Assembly (NCBI RefSeq): GCF_041146795.1
Contig: NC_135177.1
Coordinates: 1,634,060 to 1,698,059, forward strand
Direction of reading: 5' to 3'
Length of the DNA stretch: 64,000 nucleotides
Source of the DNA: Maylandia zebra
Lineage: Eukaryota > Chordata > Actinopteri > Cichliformes > Cichlidae
Below, in pieces: positions 13,080 through 24,829 of this stretch. Position 1 is the stretch's first letter, and each line of letters starts with the position of its first letter. The notes beneath the pieces were generated by a model. The model was given only the letters and a program-made list of their open reading frames with translations, ran no database searches and was not told the DNA's origin. Position numbers and translations under genes: made by a program.

Positions 13080-14080
13080 TAAGACTGTGCTGTACATTGT
13101 TATATATAGTGGGGGGTTATTAGTAATAACCATCAAGCAGAAGAAGAACACACCATGTGTTTAAACAAAGGTTTATTAATTGAAAATGATTTTGTTAGAA
13201 TAGACATATCATCATTTTTTCACTCAAAGAAACATGTTCAAAGCCTCAGCTGTCCTCGGGGTCGGTGTATCTGTTGTTGTTCATTGTGGTAGGTGATGGA
13301 CTTTATAGTCATCGAGAGGACAAGAATCAAATTCTGCGGTCTGAAGATCGCAGCTCTTCTGTTTTTAAGATGATGCATTTGGCTTCATTGAGCTCATGCA
13401 AAGGTGGTTTACGACCAAATATTTTGGCTGCAATGACAGTTAGCATCTTCCCACGCCTTTTCCATGGGTGAGGGAAGGAAGGAGCAGGAGATCGATGGAC
13501 TAATGGATGTAGCATCTGCAGTAATGTGTTAGTCTGAGTCATAAGGTGCCAGCAGAGGTGGCTCACAGTTTGTAGCATAAAGGTCTGAATTAACTGAGAC
13601 TTACTGCTGTTTTCTGTGTTTTTATATTTGACCCTGTGATGGTTTTGTTAACTTCACATTTCGATCATAAGATTTCATGTCCGTCAAAATGTGTAAACGT
13701 CCCAAGATCCAGTCGCCTGCTTTTGTGCTTGGATACAGTATGCATTGGTACATATTTTTCTCTACCATTTATTTTTTGTGCAGGAATTATATTAATTATG
13801 GAATTCTGTTATGGGCTTAGAAGATAGTGAAAATAACATTTAGGAGCCAAATTACCACTCAGTGGATGCTCAACACAGTCACGATTTGTGAAGCTGATGA
13901 GAAACAGATCATCTTGACACTAAGACCTTACCTGATAGAAGACTGCAGGTGTCGAGCAAAGGTTTTGTTCTTTGTCCCCACGTCTTTGTCAATGGGAAAA
14001 ATTCCTCCAAACAAAATATCTCCTGGAACTGGAACTCCTGGTTTCCTGGTATCCATTCCAGTAGCATGTCCACTTTGCAG
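13080..14080. other. Gene-free interval
   Basis: Short frames only, none with recognisable domains. I see no RNA gene or clear repeat ends here. Confidence 0.5.
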
Positions 14081-14084
14081 GCTA

Positions 14085-17000
14085 TCCGCCATCCAAGATG
14101 GCGCCACGGTAGGCAGCCTGTTTCCTCAGCTCCCAGCTTTTTCCTTTCCTTTCTGTTTTTTCTTGTGCTTTAAGCTTTTTTTACCCGACACTCTTGGTCG
14201 TGTTTTATTTGTTGTGCAACGGGACATGGACCCACAAATTTTCATGAGAGTAGTAGTATGTCTTCTACTCTTTTTGGGACTTTTTACCACCACTTCTGGA
14301 GAATCTGTAAGCCAAGCCATTGTTTACAGTACGGAGCAGCTGCTAGCACTGGGCAACAGGAAAGTACTCCCGGAGGAGCGACCCAAGATTCCAAAGGAAT
14401 TACAACGTTGGAGGAGGGGACGCAGGGCTGGAGTGAAGTACCAGGAAAGAAGGAGACGGTACAAACCAAGCATTCCATCCATTCTCATGGGTAATGTAAG
14501 ATCTTTACCCAACAAGATGGAAGAGCTAATTGCGCTAACCAGACTGCAGTGGGAGTACAAGCAGAGCAGCCTCCTCCTGTTCACTGAGACATGGCTCATG
14601 GACCACACACCGGACTGTTATAACTCTGGATGGCTTTCAACTGGTTAGAGCACCGGAGTGCAATGGAGAGTGGTAAGAGGAGAGGTGGGGGACTAGCAAT
14701 GTCTGTCAATGAGAGATGGTGTAACCCGGGGCACATCACTGTGAAGGAACAGAGCTGTACCAAAGACATTGAACTGTTGGCAGTTAGCGTCCGGCCATAC
14801 CACCTGGCCAGGGAATTTTCACACGTTATTGTGCTGACTGTTTACATCCCACCCTCGGCCGACGCTACAGCAGCCTGTGAGTACATTCACTCCACTGTCT
14901 CAGCTACAGATGGCACATCGGCAGTCCCTCATTATTATTTCTGGGGACTTCAATCATGCCTCACTATCTGTCACTCTCCCTAACTTCTCCCAGTACGTTG
15001 ACTGACATACAAGGGACAGCAAAACCCTGGATCTATTGTTTGCCAACACGAAGCAGGCTTACAGTGCATCACCCCTCCCCCCGCTTGGCCACTCAGACCA
15101 CAACCTGGTCCTTCTCCACCACACCTACACTCCCATGGTGAAGAGGAACCCCCCCACGAAGAAGGTGATAAGGGTGTGGTCTGAGGAATGCACTGAGGCC
15201 TTAAGAGACTGTTTTGAATGCACAGACTGGCAGGAACTCTGCAAGCCTCACGGTGAGGACATCGACCTCACTCACTGCATCGCGGACTACATTCATTTCT
15301 GTGTTGAGAACACTGTGCCTACCAAGAAGATACAGTGTTTCTCAAACAATAAACCGTGGGTCACCCCAGAACTGAAGGCCCTGCTGAACAAGAAGAAGAG
15401 TGCTTTCTGGTCGGGAAACAAGGAGGAACTGAAGAAAGTCCAAAAGGATCTTAAGTACAAGATCCGAGAAGGCAAGGAGCGCTTCAGTAGGAAGATGGAA
15501 AACCAACTCCAACAGAAAAACGTCAAACAACAACAACAACAACAACAATCTTTATTTATATAGCACATTAAAAGCCAGGGGCATGCCAAAGTGCTTTACA
15601 TAAAACAATAAAACAATAAAATGATTTACACTAAAACATCGGAGTCATATAAGTGTGGGATTATGTTCACAGGTAAAAACCACTAATAGGAATAATCTAT
15701 AGCACACAGCTATAGCAAAGTAGAACTGTGCCATCATACACAGTGATAGAGAACATAGACAATGCAACAATAAAATAATAAAATAATTAGCACTATAACG
15801 TCAAAGAAGTCTGGAGGAACATGAAACAAATCTCTGGACATTTCCAGGATAATGGAGGAGCCACAGTGTCTGCTGGCCGGGGGTGGGCTAACGACTTGAA
15901 TCTGTTTTTTAACAGATTTGACAATGGCCCACTGATCACCGATCCCACCCCCCAGGTTCCATTAACCCCCCTCCATTTGCCACCCCCCCCTCCGGGTGCA
16001 ATGCCATTGTCACCTGAGCTCTCCTCTCACCACAACCCTGCTTCACCCCTATCCACACATCTATCCACAACGAAGCGAGCCCCACCCCCCACTCCAGCCC
16101 AGCCTCGCATCTACTTCACAGCTGATCAGGTGAGAAATCAGCTCAAGAGGACGAAGGCAAGGAAGGCAGCAGGTCCGGATGGAATCTGCTCCAGACTGCT
16201 CAGGGACTGTGCAGACCAGCTCTGTCAGGTGGCCCTGTACATCTTCAACCTGAGCCTGAGCCTGGAGAGGGTTCCTGAACTGTGGAAGACTTCCTGTGTG
16301 GTTCCGGTGCCAAAAATCGCACACCCCAGGGAGCCCAACCACTTCAGGCCTGTTGCCTTGACTTCTCATCTGATGAAGACCATGGAAAGGCTCATCCTGC
16401 ACTACCTTCAGCCACTGGTGGGCTCAGTGTTGGACCCCCTGCAGTTCGCCTACCGTTCTGGAATTGGGGTGGATGACGCTGTCATCTACCTGCTACACCG
16501 ATTCCTCTCTCACTTAGAGCAGACGGGGAGCACTGTGAGGATCATGTTTTTTGACTTCTCCAGTGCTTTCAACACCATCCAACCCGCACTACTGAGAGGG
16601 AAGCTGGAGGGAGCCGGAGTAGGCACACAGCTGACTGCATGGACCATCGACTACCTTACCAACAGACCACAGTATGTGAGGCTCCATGACTGTGTGTCTG
16701 AGGTGGTAATCTGCAGCACGGGGGCACCACAGGGCACGGTTCTCTCACCTTTCCTGTTCAGCCTTTACACTTCAGACTTCTGTTATAATTCGGACGATTG
16801 CCATCTACAGAAGTTCTCAGATGATACAGCCATCATTGGATGCGTATCAGACGGGAATGATCAGGAATACAGGGGGGTCATCAGTGACTTTGTTGGCTGG
16901 TGTGAGACCAACGTACTCCAAATCAACGCCGGCAAGACAAAGGAGATGATCATAGACTTCAGGAGGAAGTCACCCCCTGCAACACCGGTGAACATCCAAG

Positions 17001-17770
17001 GGAAAGACATTGAGATAGTGGACTCTTATAAGTACCTGGGTGTTCACCTCAACAATAAACTGGACTGGACTACAAATACAAACGTCCTGTATAAGAAGGG
17101 CCAGAGTCGACTCCACCTGCTGAGGAGACTGAGGTCCTACGGAGTCTGCAGGACTCTGTTATTCTATGACACTGTGGTAGCATCTGCCCTTTTCTATGCA
17201 GTGGCCTGCTGGGGGAGTGGATGCACGGACAGGAGCAGGATTGACAAACTGGTGCGGAGGTCTGGCTCCGTGCTGGGATGTCCCCTGGAGTCTGTGGAGG
17301 TGGTTGGTGAGGGGAGGATGTTAGTAAAGCTGACATCCATCATGAACAACCCACATCACCCACTGCATGAGTCTGTGAGTGGGCTGAGCAGCTCCTTTAG
17401 TCAGAGACTGAAACACCCTCGCTGCAGGAAGGAGCGCTTTCACAGATCATTCATCCCAACAGCAGTTAGACTCTATAACTCCTCAATCATGATGTCATAA
17501 GTCACTGGACACTGTGAACATCCACGGTCACCACTTCATGCATAATGGACCCTCCATGACCTTCCAAGCTATATAGTTTATTTCTTCCATATTTCCAACC
17601 ATATCCATAATCACATACTGTGTATGCTACCATTGTATATAGTGTATTATCTTACTTTTTTCCATTGATTGTACTTAATTGTATTTCTGTATTTCCTTCA
17701 TATATCTGTACTTGAGCTGAGGTGACGCAAAAATTTCCCCGTTGTGGGATCAATAAAGTCTTATCTTAAT
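14085..17770 (+). mobile_element. Near-full-length non-LTR retrotransposon (CR1/jockey/Rex-like), inactive
   Basis: The 5' region contains AAGATGGCGCC near 14096, a YY1-like motif often found at LINE promoters. An endonuclease-type region follows (MGNVRSLPNKMEEL, then FTETWLMDHTPD, about 14490-14610), broken by frame changes near 14650, 14930 and 15000. After a short insertion the reverse transcriptase runs as one open frame, 15821-17500 (559 codons). Its motifs in order are AAGPDGICSRLL, IMFFDFSSAFNTIQ, GAPQGTVLSPFLFSLY and FSDDTAIIG (the catalytic DD), then the thumb and C-terminal region (YKYLGVHLNNKLDW). The 3' end has ATCAATAAAGTCTTATCTTA near 17750. The clade is not resolved by eye. Confidence 0.85.
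15528..15796 (-). mobile_element. SINE-like insertion inside the LINE ORF2
   Basis: A segment starting with a CAA run and TTTATTTATATAGCAC separates two halves of one open frame. Read on the minus strand it ends in the tail TGTAAAGCACTTTGG then TGCTATATAAATAAAG plus TTG repeats, the 3' tail shared by several fish SINEs. The 9-bp sequence AACGTCAAA occurs at both borders (15519-15527 and 15797-15805), and removing one copy plus the insert rejoins the ORF in frame (NVK then EVWRN). This is therefore a retroposed insert with target-site duplication. It shows no tRNA-like boxes, so its head is unidentified. Confidence 0.8.
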
Positions 17771-17908
17771 AACAAAAAAATATAAAACACCAATAGCATG
17801 TAAGAGTCCTGACCATAACACTGTCCTGAGTGTGTTTCCTCCTTATTGGCTCTTAAAACGTTTTTCCTTCTTCCGCTGAAGTTCAATACTCTTTTCTGAC
17901 AAAGTTGG

Positions 17909-18168
17909 ATTTTTACTCAGTTGTATATAGAATTTGTATTCTATTTTTATCCTATTGTATATTTTATTCTATTTTATTCTACTGTATATAGTATTTTATT
18001 TTATTCTATTCTGTACAGTTGTGTACAGTATTTTATTCTCATTGTATTATAATTTTTTCTATACAACTTTTGCACGTGGGAAATTTGTTTTGTCACAGCA
18101 GGAAGTTGCTGTGACAAAACAAATTTCCCACGTGTGGGACTAATGGAGGTTATCTTATCTTATCTTAT
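17909..18168 (+). mobile_element. 5'-truncated LINE 3' end carrying a perfect palindrome
   Basis: AT-rich 3' UTR sequence ending in GTGGGACTAATGGAGG and TTATC repeats. It matches, apart from one rearrangement, a second copy at 46640-46876. Its terminus also resembles the 3' end of the LINE at 14085-17770 (AAATTTCCC...GTGGGA), so it probably belongs to a related family. The segment 18073-18134 forms a perfect inverted repeat absent from the second copy. Confidence 0.7.
18073..18134. repeat. Perfect 28-bp inverted repeat with 6-bp loop
   Basis: Arms 18073-18100 and 18107-18134 are exact reverse complements around GGAAGT. The related copy near 46800-46845 has the right arm but carries unrelated sequence (CTGTCCACTTCC) where the left arm should be. 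The left arm here is thus an inverted copy of the right arm that replaced about 12 bp. Confidence 0.95.
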
Positions 18169-18565
18169 TACAAACTCCATTTGGATTAGGATAAAAGAAA
18201 ATTCCCTCTTGCTTCTGCCTCCAGGCTTTAGCATTCTCGCATCCCCCCTGCAGCCTCCATTTCCCCATAACCAACAGCACACCGAGCATCTGTTCTGCTG
18301 AAGCCGCCTTATAATATTTTTGCTATTTGATGTTTACTGTCTTGTTAAATACAGAGACAGCCAGGAGTTCCTAAAGGTGCGTTTTTTGGGTTTTATGTTA
18401 TGTTACGTCGTTATTTTAAGTCCGTGTTGACAGAAAAAAACCCCACTGTTACAGTTTGTCTGGATCCATGGTTGTCTTGAGTCAACCATGTCCACTCCAG
18501 TCCGCTAGGTGGCAGCGCTGCATTGACACTGTCACAACTCCCGGCAGCACAAACGCGTCAACTGT

Positions 18566-18573
18566 CCGGAAAT
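18566..18573 (+). promoter_or_regulatory. ETS-type site just upstream of the cnih4 start
   Basis: CCGGAAAT lies 26 bp upstream of the cnih4 ATG, with no TATA box visible nearby. ETS sites at the start point are common in TATA-less housekeeping promoters. The assignment rests on the motif alone. Confidence 0.3.
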
Positions 18574-18598
18574 AAAAACTACTTGCGGAAAAGGGAAC

Positions 18599-21500
18599 AT
18601 GGAAGCGGCAGTGTTCATTTTGTCTCTTGTGGATTGTTGTGCGCTGATTTTCCTCTCCGTTTACTTCGTATCCTTTTCGATTCAGTGAGTCGGGCGACGG
18701 TACTCGTCTGCGTCAAAGCGGTTTTCTGTCCGAGAGCTTTGCTGAAGTCTTCTCCGTATAAAAAAGCTAATTTAATAGCAGCCAGCTAGCTTGTTAGCCG
18801 CCTTGTTATGAGCGTTGTAGTCGGGCTTGTGTGACGGAATAAGTGTATGAAAGTTTGTAGAGTGTTTTGAGTTAGCAGTCACGAAGAGCCGCTATCTGCA
18901 AATATCTCTGTACTGATAGTTTCATTTCACACTGTCGGCTTTTATATTTCAGTCCCACGCAGCGCTGGGTGACCCACGCAGCGGTGCGGTGCGTGGGTCC
19001 ACTGTTGCTGGACCGATCGGCGATGAAAAATGAGGCCAGTCCAGCACATCCTTAATATGTATGTATATATTTTAAAGGATAATCAAAGGAGCCAGTCGAG
19101 GTCCTGAATGCAACATCCTTTTCACAGCACATTGTACCTTAACTTGAAATATAGATTATAACCTTGTCTGACCTAGAATGTGACTACATCAATGCTAGAG
19201 CCTGCTGTTCCAAGCTGAACAAAGTAAGTTGTCTTATTGATTTCATAGATATGGTTGATGATGCAGTTGATCTTTTACCCCCCGTCGTTTATGAAATAAT
19301 CATCGCTTTTCTTTTTGTAACCGACTGTAAAGATCATTTTCACGCTCAGATTTCTAATCTGTAATTCAAATGTTTGTTTGATGTTTAGTGGGTAATTCCA
19401 GAGATGGTTGCCCAGTGTCTTTCCACCATGCTCATGTTGGTCTCGATGCACTGGTTCATCCTCCTCCTCAACCTGCCTGTAGCAGCCTGGAACATTTACA
19501 GGTATGCCCATCCAGTCTCAGCATCAGTTAGGTCCACCACGGCTACACGTGCATGTCGGGATCCTTTCTCTTTTGTAGTTGTTCCTTTTATGTCACGTGG
19601 TTGGAAAAATAATTAAAGCAGCAATGATCGGGCCCTCACCCAAGAGGCTTCTTGGGTTCTAAAGCCAAAAGATAAAAATCCCAATATTTAAAGTGGACCT
19701 GAAACACTACATGTATACAGGCTAACATGAATAACTGTCTGTGTCGCTGGATTTAAGAAACAAGTGCTTTAAAACATGTTTAGTGCCATCTAGTGTCGGT
19801 ACAGAACATGATGTCACCAGGTTGGCTGGTGCTAATGCTGCTTACATTCATTTGTTAGCAGACTAGTGACCAAAACTCAAAATGAGTCTGTGGGCATCAC
19901 TGTTGTATTGTCCCTTGGTACAGCAGTGTGCACTGCTGCACTGAAACAGGAAGTGTTAGCTGTATGTTCGGTTCTGTAAAGCACTTTATAAATGAGACCT
20001 GTGTGGAGGAGAGCCTGTTTGAGTCACCAGACCAACCAGCTGGACTGTGACGCTGGTATGTTCCTCGCCAGGCTGGATGCACCAAGCCGTACGATCTCCA
20101 GGCAAAGCAATGCAGTCGTTGTCATTTCATACAGTCTCTCTCAAGCACACCAGACAGTTCAGATCGTGTCTCTTCCTCGCAGTCACCATTTTATTTCTTT
20201 TTTCCGATTGCACGCATCGACCTATTTTTCCCAGTTGTGCTTCAACAAGATACATAGTTGTTTGTGGTGTGCACGTAGGAACCTGTTGTTTTACTGTTTT
20301 GCTTGGGAGACGATTGAAATAGAGCTGATCACATGGGCTGACTGCACCGCTCGCTGCATCCAGCCACATGAGGAAAATCAGACTCAAACAGGCTCCTCTA
20401 CACACCTCTCATTTAAGCCCACTGTATAAAACCCAACATTACAGCTAACAGCTGGATGCTCCTGTTTCCTGAAGCACTTACTGCTGAAGACGGAGTGAAA
20501 GTACGTCCTTATATTTGTTAACACGAAACTCCTCGTTATTGGTTCTGTCACTAGTTGGCTAATAAACTAATGCAAGTCCATTAGCAGCAACTAACCAATC
20601 AGATGATGTCATGTTCTGTACTGGCACAAAACATGTAAAACTTTAAGCACTTATTTCTTAAAGGAGTCGAGCTTTCCAAGCTTAAGACTAGCATGACCCG
20701 AGAACCTACACAGACCTGACAAAAGTCAGAGCTCGTTCCTACAAGAAGTCCTGCCATTAATTAATGCTTCGATGTTAAATATGATCAACCTATCTCTAAT
20801 GATCGGCTATGTACCACAGGCCTTCAAGCTGGCTGTAGTTAAACCTTTACTCAAAAAGCATCTCTAGACCCAGCAGTCTTAGCTAATTATAGGCCAATCT
20901 CCAACCTTCCTTTATATCAAACATCCTTGAAAGAGTAGTTGTCAAACAGCTAACAGATCATCTGCAGAGGTTTATTTGAAGAGTTTCAGTCAGGTTTCAG
21001 AGCTCATCACAGCACAGAAACAGCTTTAGTGAAGGTTACAAATGATCTTCTTATGGCCTCTGACAGTGGACTCATCTCTGTGCTTGTCCTGCTAGACCTC
21101 AGTGCAGCGTTCGATACTGTCGACCATAATATCCTATTAGAGCAGCTGTAGGTGTTACAGGTACTGCACTGCAGTACACAATGTGTTGAATCTTATCTTA
21201 ATGACCATTAGAGCACTTTGCTCTCAGACTCTCGTGGACTTTCTTCATACATCTAGAAAGCTGAGGAACTGCAGTTGGTTACCAAAATAAAGGTTTGGAT
21301 GTACTGTACCGTTATTCAGACCTTTACACAAAGAGCGACAAATGAATCGTTTCATCAGGCGAGTGGCAGAAGCTCTTCCTTCTCATGTTCTATCAAAGAG
21401 CAGGGTTATACTGTGTCGGGACCAGCAGACACCTTAACAGTACTAACCAGTGACTAAACCTTCGGTCACAGACGATCAGCTGGAACAGTCGTACTGGTGT

Positions 21501-21793
21501 TTAGAGTCTGCCGGGTGTGTCATCTTGATCCGTTTCACCCTGCAGGTACTTGAAGGTTCCAATGGGGAACATGGGAGTGTTTGACCCAACGGAGATCCAC
21601 AACCGAGGTCTGCTCAAGTCTCACATGAAGGAGGCCATGATTAAACTGGGTTACCACCTGCTCTGCTTCTTCATCTATTTGTACAGGTGACACACGCACA
21701 CTTTGCTAACACGTCCAGGGCTGTCTTCGCTGTTTGCACTCACATATCCGACTTGTGTTTTCCAGCATGATCCTGGCTTTGATCAACGACTGA
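18599..21793 (+). CDS. cnih4: Cornichon homolog 4, ER-to-Golgi cargo receptor, 5 coding exons
   Basis: Small ER membrane protein of the cornichon/Erv14 family. It helps load transmembrane cargo, including some G-protein-coupled receptors, into COPII vesicles. Coding exons: 18599-18667, 19155-19223, 19389-19501, 21546-21686, 21766-21793. They total 420 nt (139 aa plus stop), the length of mammalian CNIH4, with GT-AG borders and consistent phases. The N-terminus ([20 protein letters not shown]) is the first membrane segment. [18 protein letters not shown] is the conserved cornichon loop. Exon 3 supplies a second hydrophobic segment ([19 protein letters not shown]). Exon 4 holds the family motif [12 protein letters not shown] and the start of the last membrane segment. 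The chain ends LALIND. The 2-kb intron 4 carries an L2 LINE fragment in the sense direction. wdr26 lies convergently downstream. Confidence 0.96.
20738..21250 (+). mobile_element. L2/Maui-like LINE fragment, internally deleted, in cnih4 intron 4
   Basis: Contains reverse-transcriptase coding sequence in broken frames (PLIN...[25 protein letters not shown], then [12 protein letters not shown]). It jumps directly to a short piece of the ORF C-terminus (TTATCTTAATGACC). Nearly the same sequence, with the same frame lesions, occurs at 43255-43635. Confidence 0.8.
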
Positions 21794-22800
21794 GCCCGGA
21801 GCAGGCCACGGACTTCAGCTGCCAAATTCCAGACTGCAGGCTTTGCTGCGTCCCCCTCACATCCTGTGCTCCTGTACTGTATGCATTTAATGTCTCAGAA
21901 CAACTATTACATTTTTTGTATTGAATTCCAGAGTTTGACTTTGCCACATGGATATGGTTAATATTTAACCTTTCAAAGATCCACCTTCATAGCCTCCAAC
22001 AGAAAGCTCGTCTGCACTGTGGAAAACAATCCTTTATTTTTGAACCTCTGTTTAACACAAAGTCATTACAACCTCAACAGCTGATAGACGTTTGCAGTAT
22101 GTTTCTTTACCAATAACGATGAGCCCAATCCCTCCCAGTAATGAACTGCTTTCAGCCTCATCATGAGTGCTCATTATTCTGGTGCTTTACACAAAGTATT
22201 GCAGGTTGCTGTAAGGACTTTGGGTCGACAGCTTGTACAGAGTGGAGGACAGCTGAGTTAAATCAAGCTAACAGCGCGGGCCCTGCAGGACCCGTCTTGC
22301 TGTAGCAGCCTAAGTTATGGATCCTTCCAGTGCGCTCGGACATTCTTCTTCTCACCTCGCTGGTCGCTCTTGTGCACCAGTGTGATGCGACCCATGTAAT
22401 AACTATAACACTTCAGTTCATCCTGTAAATTGTGCTGTTTGTGCCACACGTAATGACTTTTCCCAGCTGGTGATTCAATCAGGTTCACAGTTAATGTGGT
22501 CCTTTATGGTGTGTGCATGCTGTGCTTCGTGTCAGGGTTTAACCACCTCCAACAACTAATAAGATGTTTCTATGACGCTGCTGCAGTCGATGCTCAGCAG
22601 CGTCATACGTGCACTGAATTAAGAGGCAGTCGGGATTCTGACTCTTTGATTGGCAAAGTTTTATTCTTTGGGGAAATGTTTGAAAGTTCTTGTTGTGTCA
22701 ACATAATCCTTTTTTTTTTAAAGTAAACCTTGAACTACTTCTGTCAAATCAATCCAATAAATATCCCAAACTCTCAGTCAGAGTCAGAGGTTTGAAACTG
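21794..22800 (+). other. cnih4 3' UTR
   Basis: There is no coding potential after the stop. The first convincing polyadenylation signal, AATAAA, is at 22756-22761, giving a 3' UTR of about 1 kb if used. A second AATAAA lies near 23234. Confidence 0.45.
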
Positions 22801-23098
22801 GCTCGTCGGTCTGTTTTTGTCAGTATTTGGTAACTCAGAGTTTCTCTTATTGTCTGCACCAATAGAGATCAATGAAAGTGGCCCACTCCATGTGACTGAC
22901 GTTGTGTATTTTATTGTGTAGTTTGCATATGTGCGCTCACCTGCTGCTTGGTTTGTGACCCTGCTGCTCTTTGATTTCAACACTATCCAACAGATTTACT
23001 GACAGTTTTCCAACGTTGACCTCGGGTGTCTGATTGCACTGAGGTGTAGTTGAGGTTGGATAACCAATCCAGTTCTGAGACTTATTCTGCATACAGGA

Positions 23099-23166
<68 letters not shown>
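23099..23166. repeat. (AC)n microsatellite
   Basis: About 34 uninterrupted AC units, downstream of cnih4. Confidence 0.97.
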
Positions 23167-23171
<5 letters not shown>

Positions 23172-23797
23172 TCCTTACAAAGCCAGCATGGTCACCTGTT
23201 GCAGTCGTGTGCTGTACCAAGTACAGGAACCTGAATAAATATTTTCGTTCCATTGCACTTCCTGGCATTCCTGTGATGAATAGGCTTCTGTACATGTGTT
23301 TAAAAAGAATCATTTTGAGTAGAAAGCTGAAATGTGCAGATTTCTCATCACCACAGTGAGAGAAACTAAAGCTGACTCAGCTGCAGAAACTGGCCGTTTG
23401 TCTCCAAACAACTTCAGTCTGCACATTTCAGCAGATTTTCAACTTAACTTTGAAATTTCAACTTTATTCTCAACATGATCAATGACATATTTTCTTAATG
23501 TAACCTTAGTACTCTGTAGTGTTGTACACCAGCTTTTTAAATGTATTTCACCAGGAGGTGAAAGGAAGAACTTATTCTGTTTGCACAGAGTTCTTGAAGA
23601 AGTATTTTTGTATGCCTTCTCTCTCCTGGACGTCCAATCATTATTTGGTTATATTTTAGATTTTTATAGTTTTGATTAAAAGTTTAAGATTGTTTACTAG
23701 TAAACAATCGACTGCCTCTCTCAGATGTAATGAGAGGCAAATGTAATCTCTTTCAGTACGACAACAGCAAGGAGAAACTTGTGCATATAAATTTGAC

Positions 23798-24026
23798 CTG
23801 GGGTGTCCAACTCCAGGCCTCGAGGGCCGGTGTCCTGCAGGTTTTAGATCTCACCCTGGGTCAACACACCCGAGTCACATGATGAGTTCATTCCCAGGCC
23901 TCTGGAGAACTTCAGGACATGTTGAGGAGGTCATTCAGCCATTTGAATCAGCTGTGATGGATCAAGGACACATCTAAAACCTGCAGGACTTGTTGTGTCC
24001 TCGAGGCCTGGAGTTGGACACCCCTG
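23798..24026. mobile_element. Short palindromic DNA element (MITE), TIR about 26 bp
   Basis: The left end reads GGGGTGTCCAACTCCAGGCC and the right end is its complement (GGCCTGGAGTTGGACACCCC). The interior is also partly palindromic (CCTGCAGGTTTTAGAT at both sides). A second copy is at 60091-60310. hAT-like by its ends, but I could not find a convincing 8-bp target duplication here. Confidence 0.7.
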
Positions 24027-24617
24027 AACTAGAGTGTTCATCAAGATCTAACAAATAAAAGGATGACTGTGTCAAGAACCTCATAAGATTATATGGCTGG
24101 GGCCCACCTCAGATTAATCTGTGTAGCCAAATAATTATAATATAAAACTATGAAATCACATATTTTTCATTTTTGGTATTTTATTGTTTACTGAAAAAAC
24201 CACAGCCTGCACAGTTTGGTGTGGAAGAAGTGACGAAAAGCTAAGAGAGAAAAACAAAGATCGATATAGCAAAGTGTACCAAATGAACCAACATGTTAGC
24301 TGCTGCTGCTGCTAATAACAGGACAAGCAAGATCTCACAAGGAGCCCACAGCCACAGGAGGCTGCTGTTGTAGCTGCAGCTGTGAAGTGCCGGCAGAAGG
24401 ACAGCAGTCCCAACAACAGAGTAAGGACGAGGTGGAGGTAAGTGAAATTAAGGTAAGGAAACAGGTGGAGAGATATAATAAGGAAGAGTGGTTGATAACG
24501 GTTCCGATGGGGTTTCCAGATACAGACGAATGGTGATGGCTAACCGGACACAGCGGTGGTGGACAAGCAGAAGAAGAGAGCTGTAGTGATGATGGCCGCA
24601 TCAGGAAGAACGAGAAC

Positions 24618-24812
24618 ATGGGGGTGAAGGTAACAGTGGTCCCCGAGGTAATCGGAGCACTCAGAGCAGTGTCCCCGAACCTGGGCGAGTGGCTCCAGCA
24701 GATCCCAGGAACAACAGCGGAGATCTCTGTCCAGAAGAGCGCCGTCCTGGGAACAGCTAAGATGCTGCAGGACCCTCAAGCTCCCAGGCCTCTGGTAGAG
24801 GACCGAGCTTGA
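24618..24812 (+). mobile_element. Non-LTR retrotransposon C-terminal fragment
   Basis: An open frame contains VIGALRAVSPNLGEWLQQIP and SVQKSAVLGTAKML, a segment I recognise as the end of a fish LINE polyprotein seen in many copies (R2/NeSL-like by impression). It is too short to assign. No other part of the element is visible around it. Confidence 0.5.
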
Positions 24813-24829
24813 AGGATATAGATGAAGGA

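Noticed and set aside
13827..14648. 273-codon frame as an independent gene
   Set aside because: Its second half is the endonuclease region of the adjacent LINE. The first half is upstream open sequence with no domain.
23790..24034. Target-site duplication for the MITE at 23798-24026
   Set aside because: The flanks AATTTGAC and AACTAGAG do not match well enough to claim a duplication.
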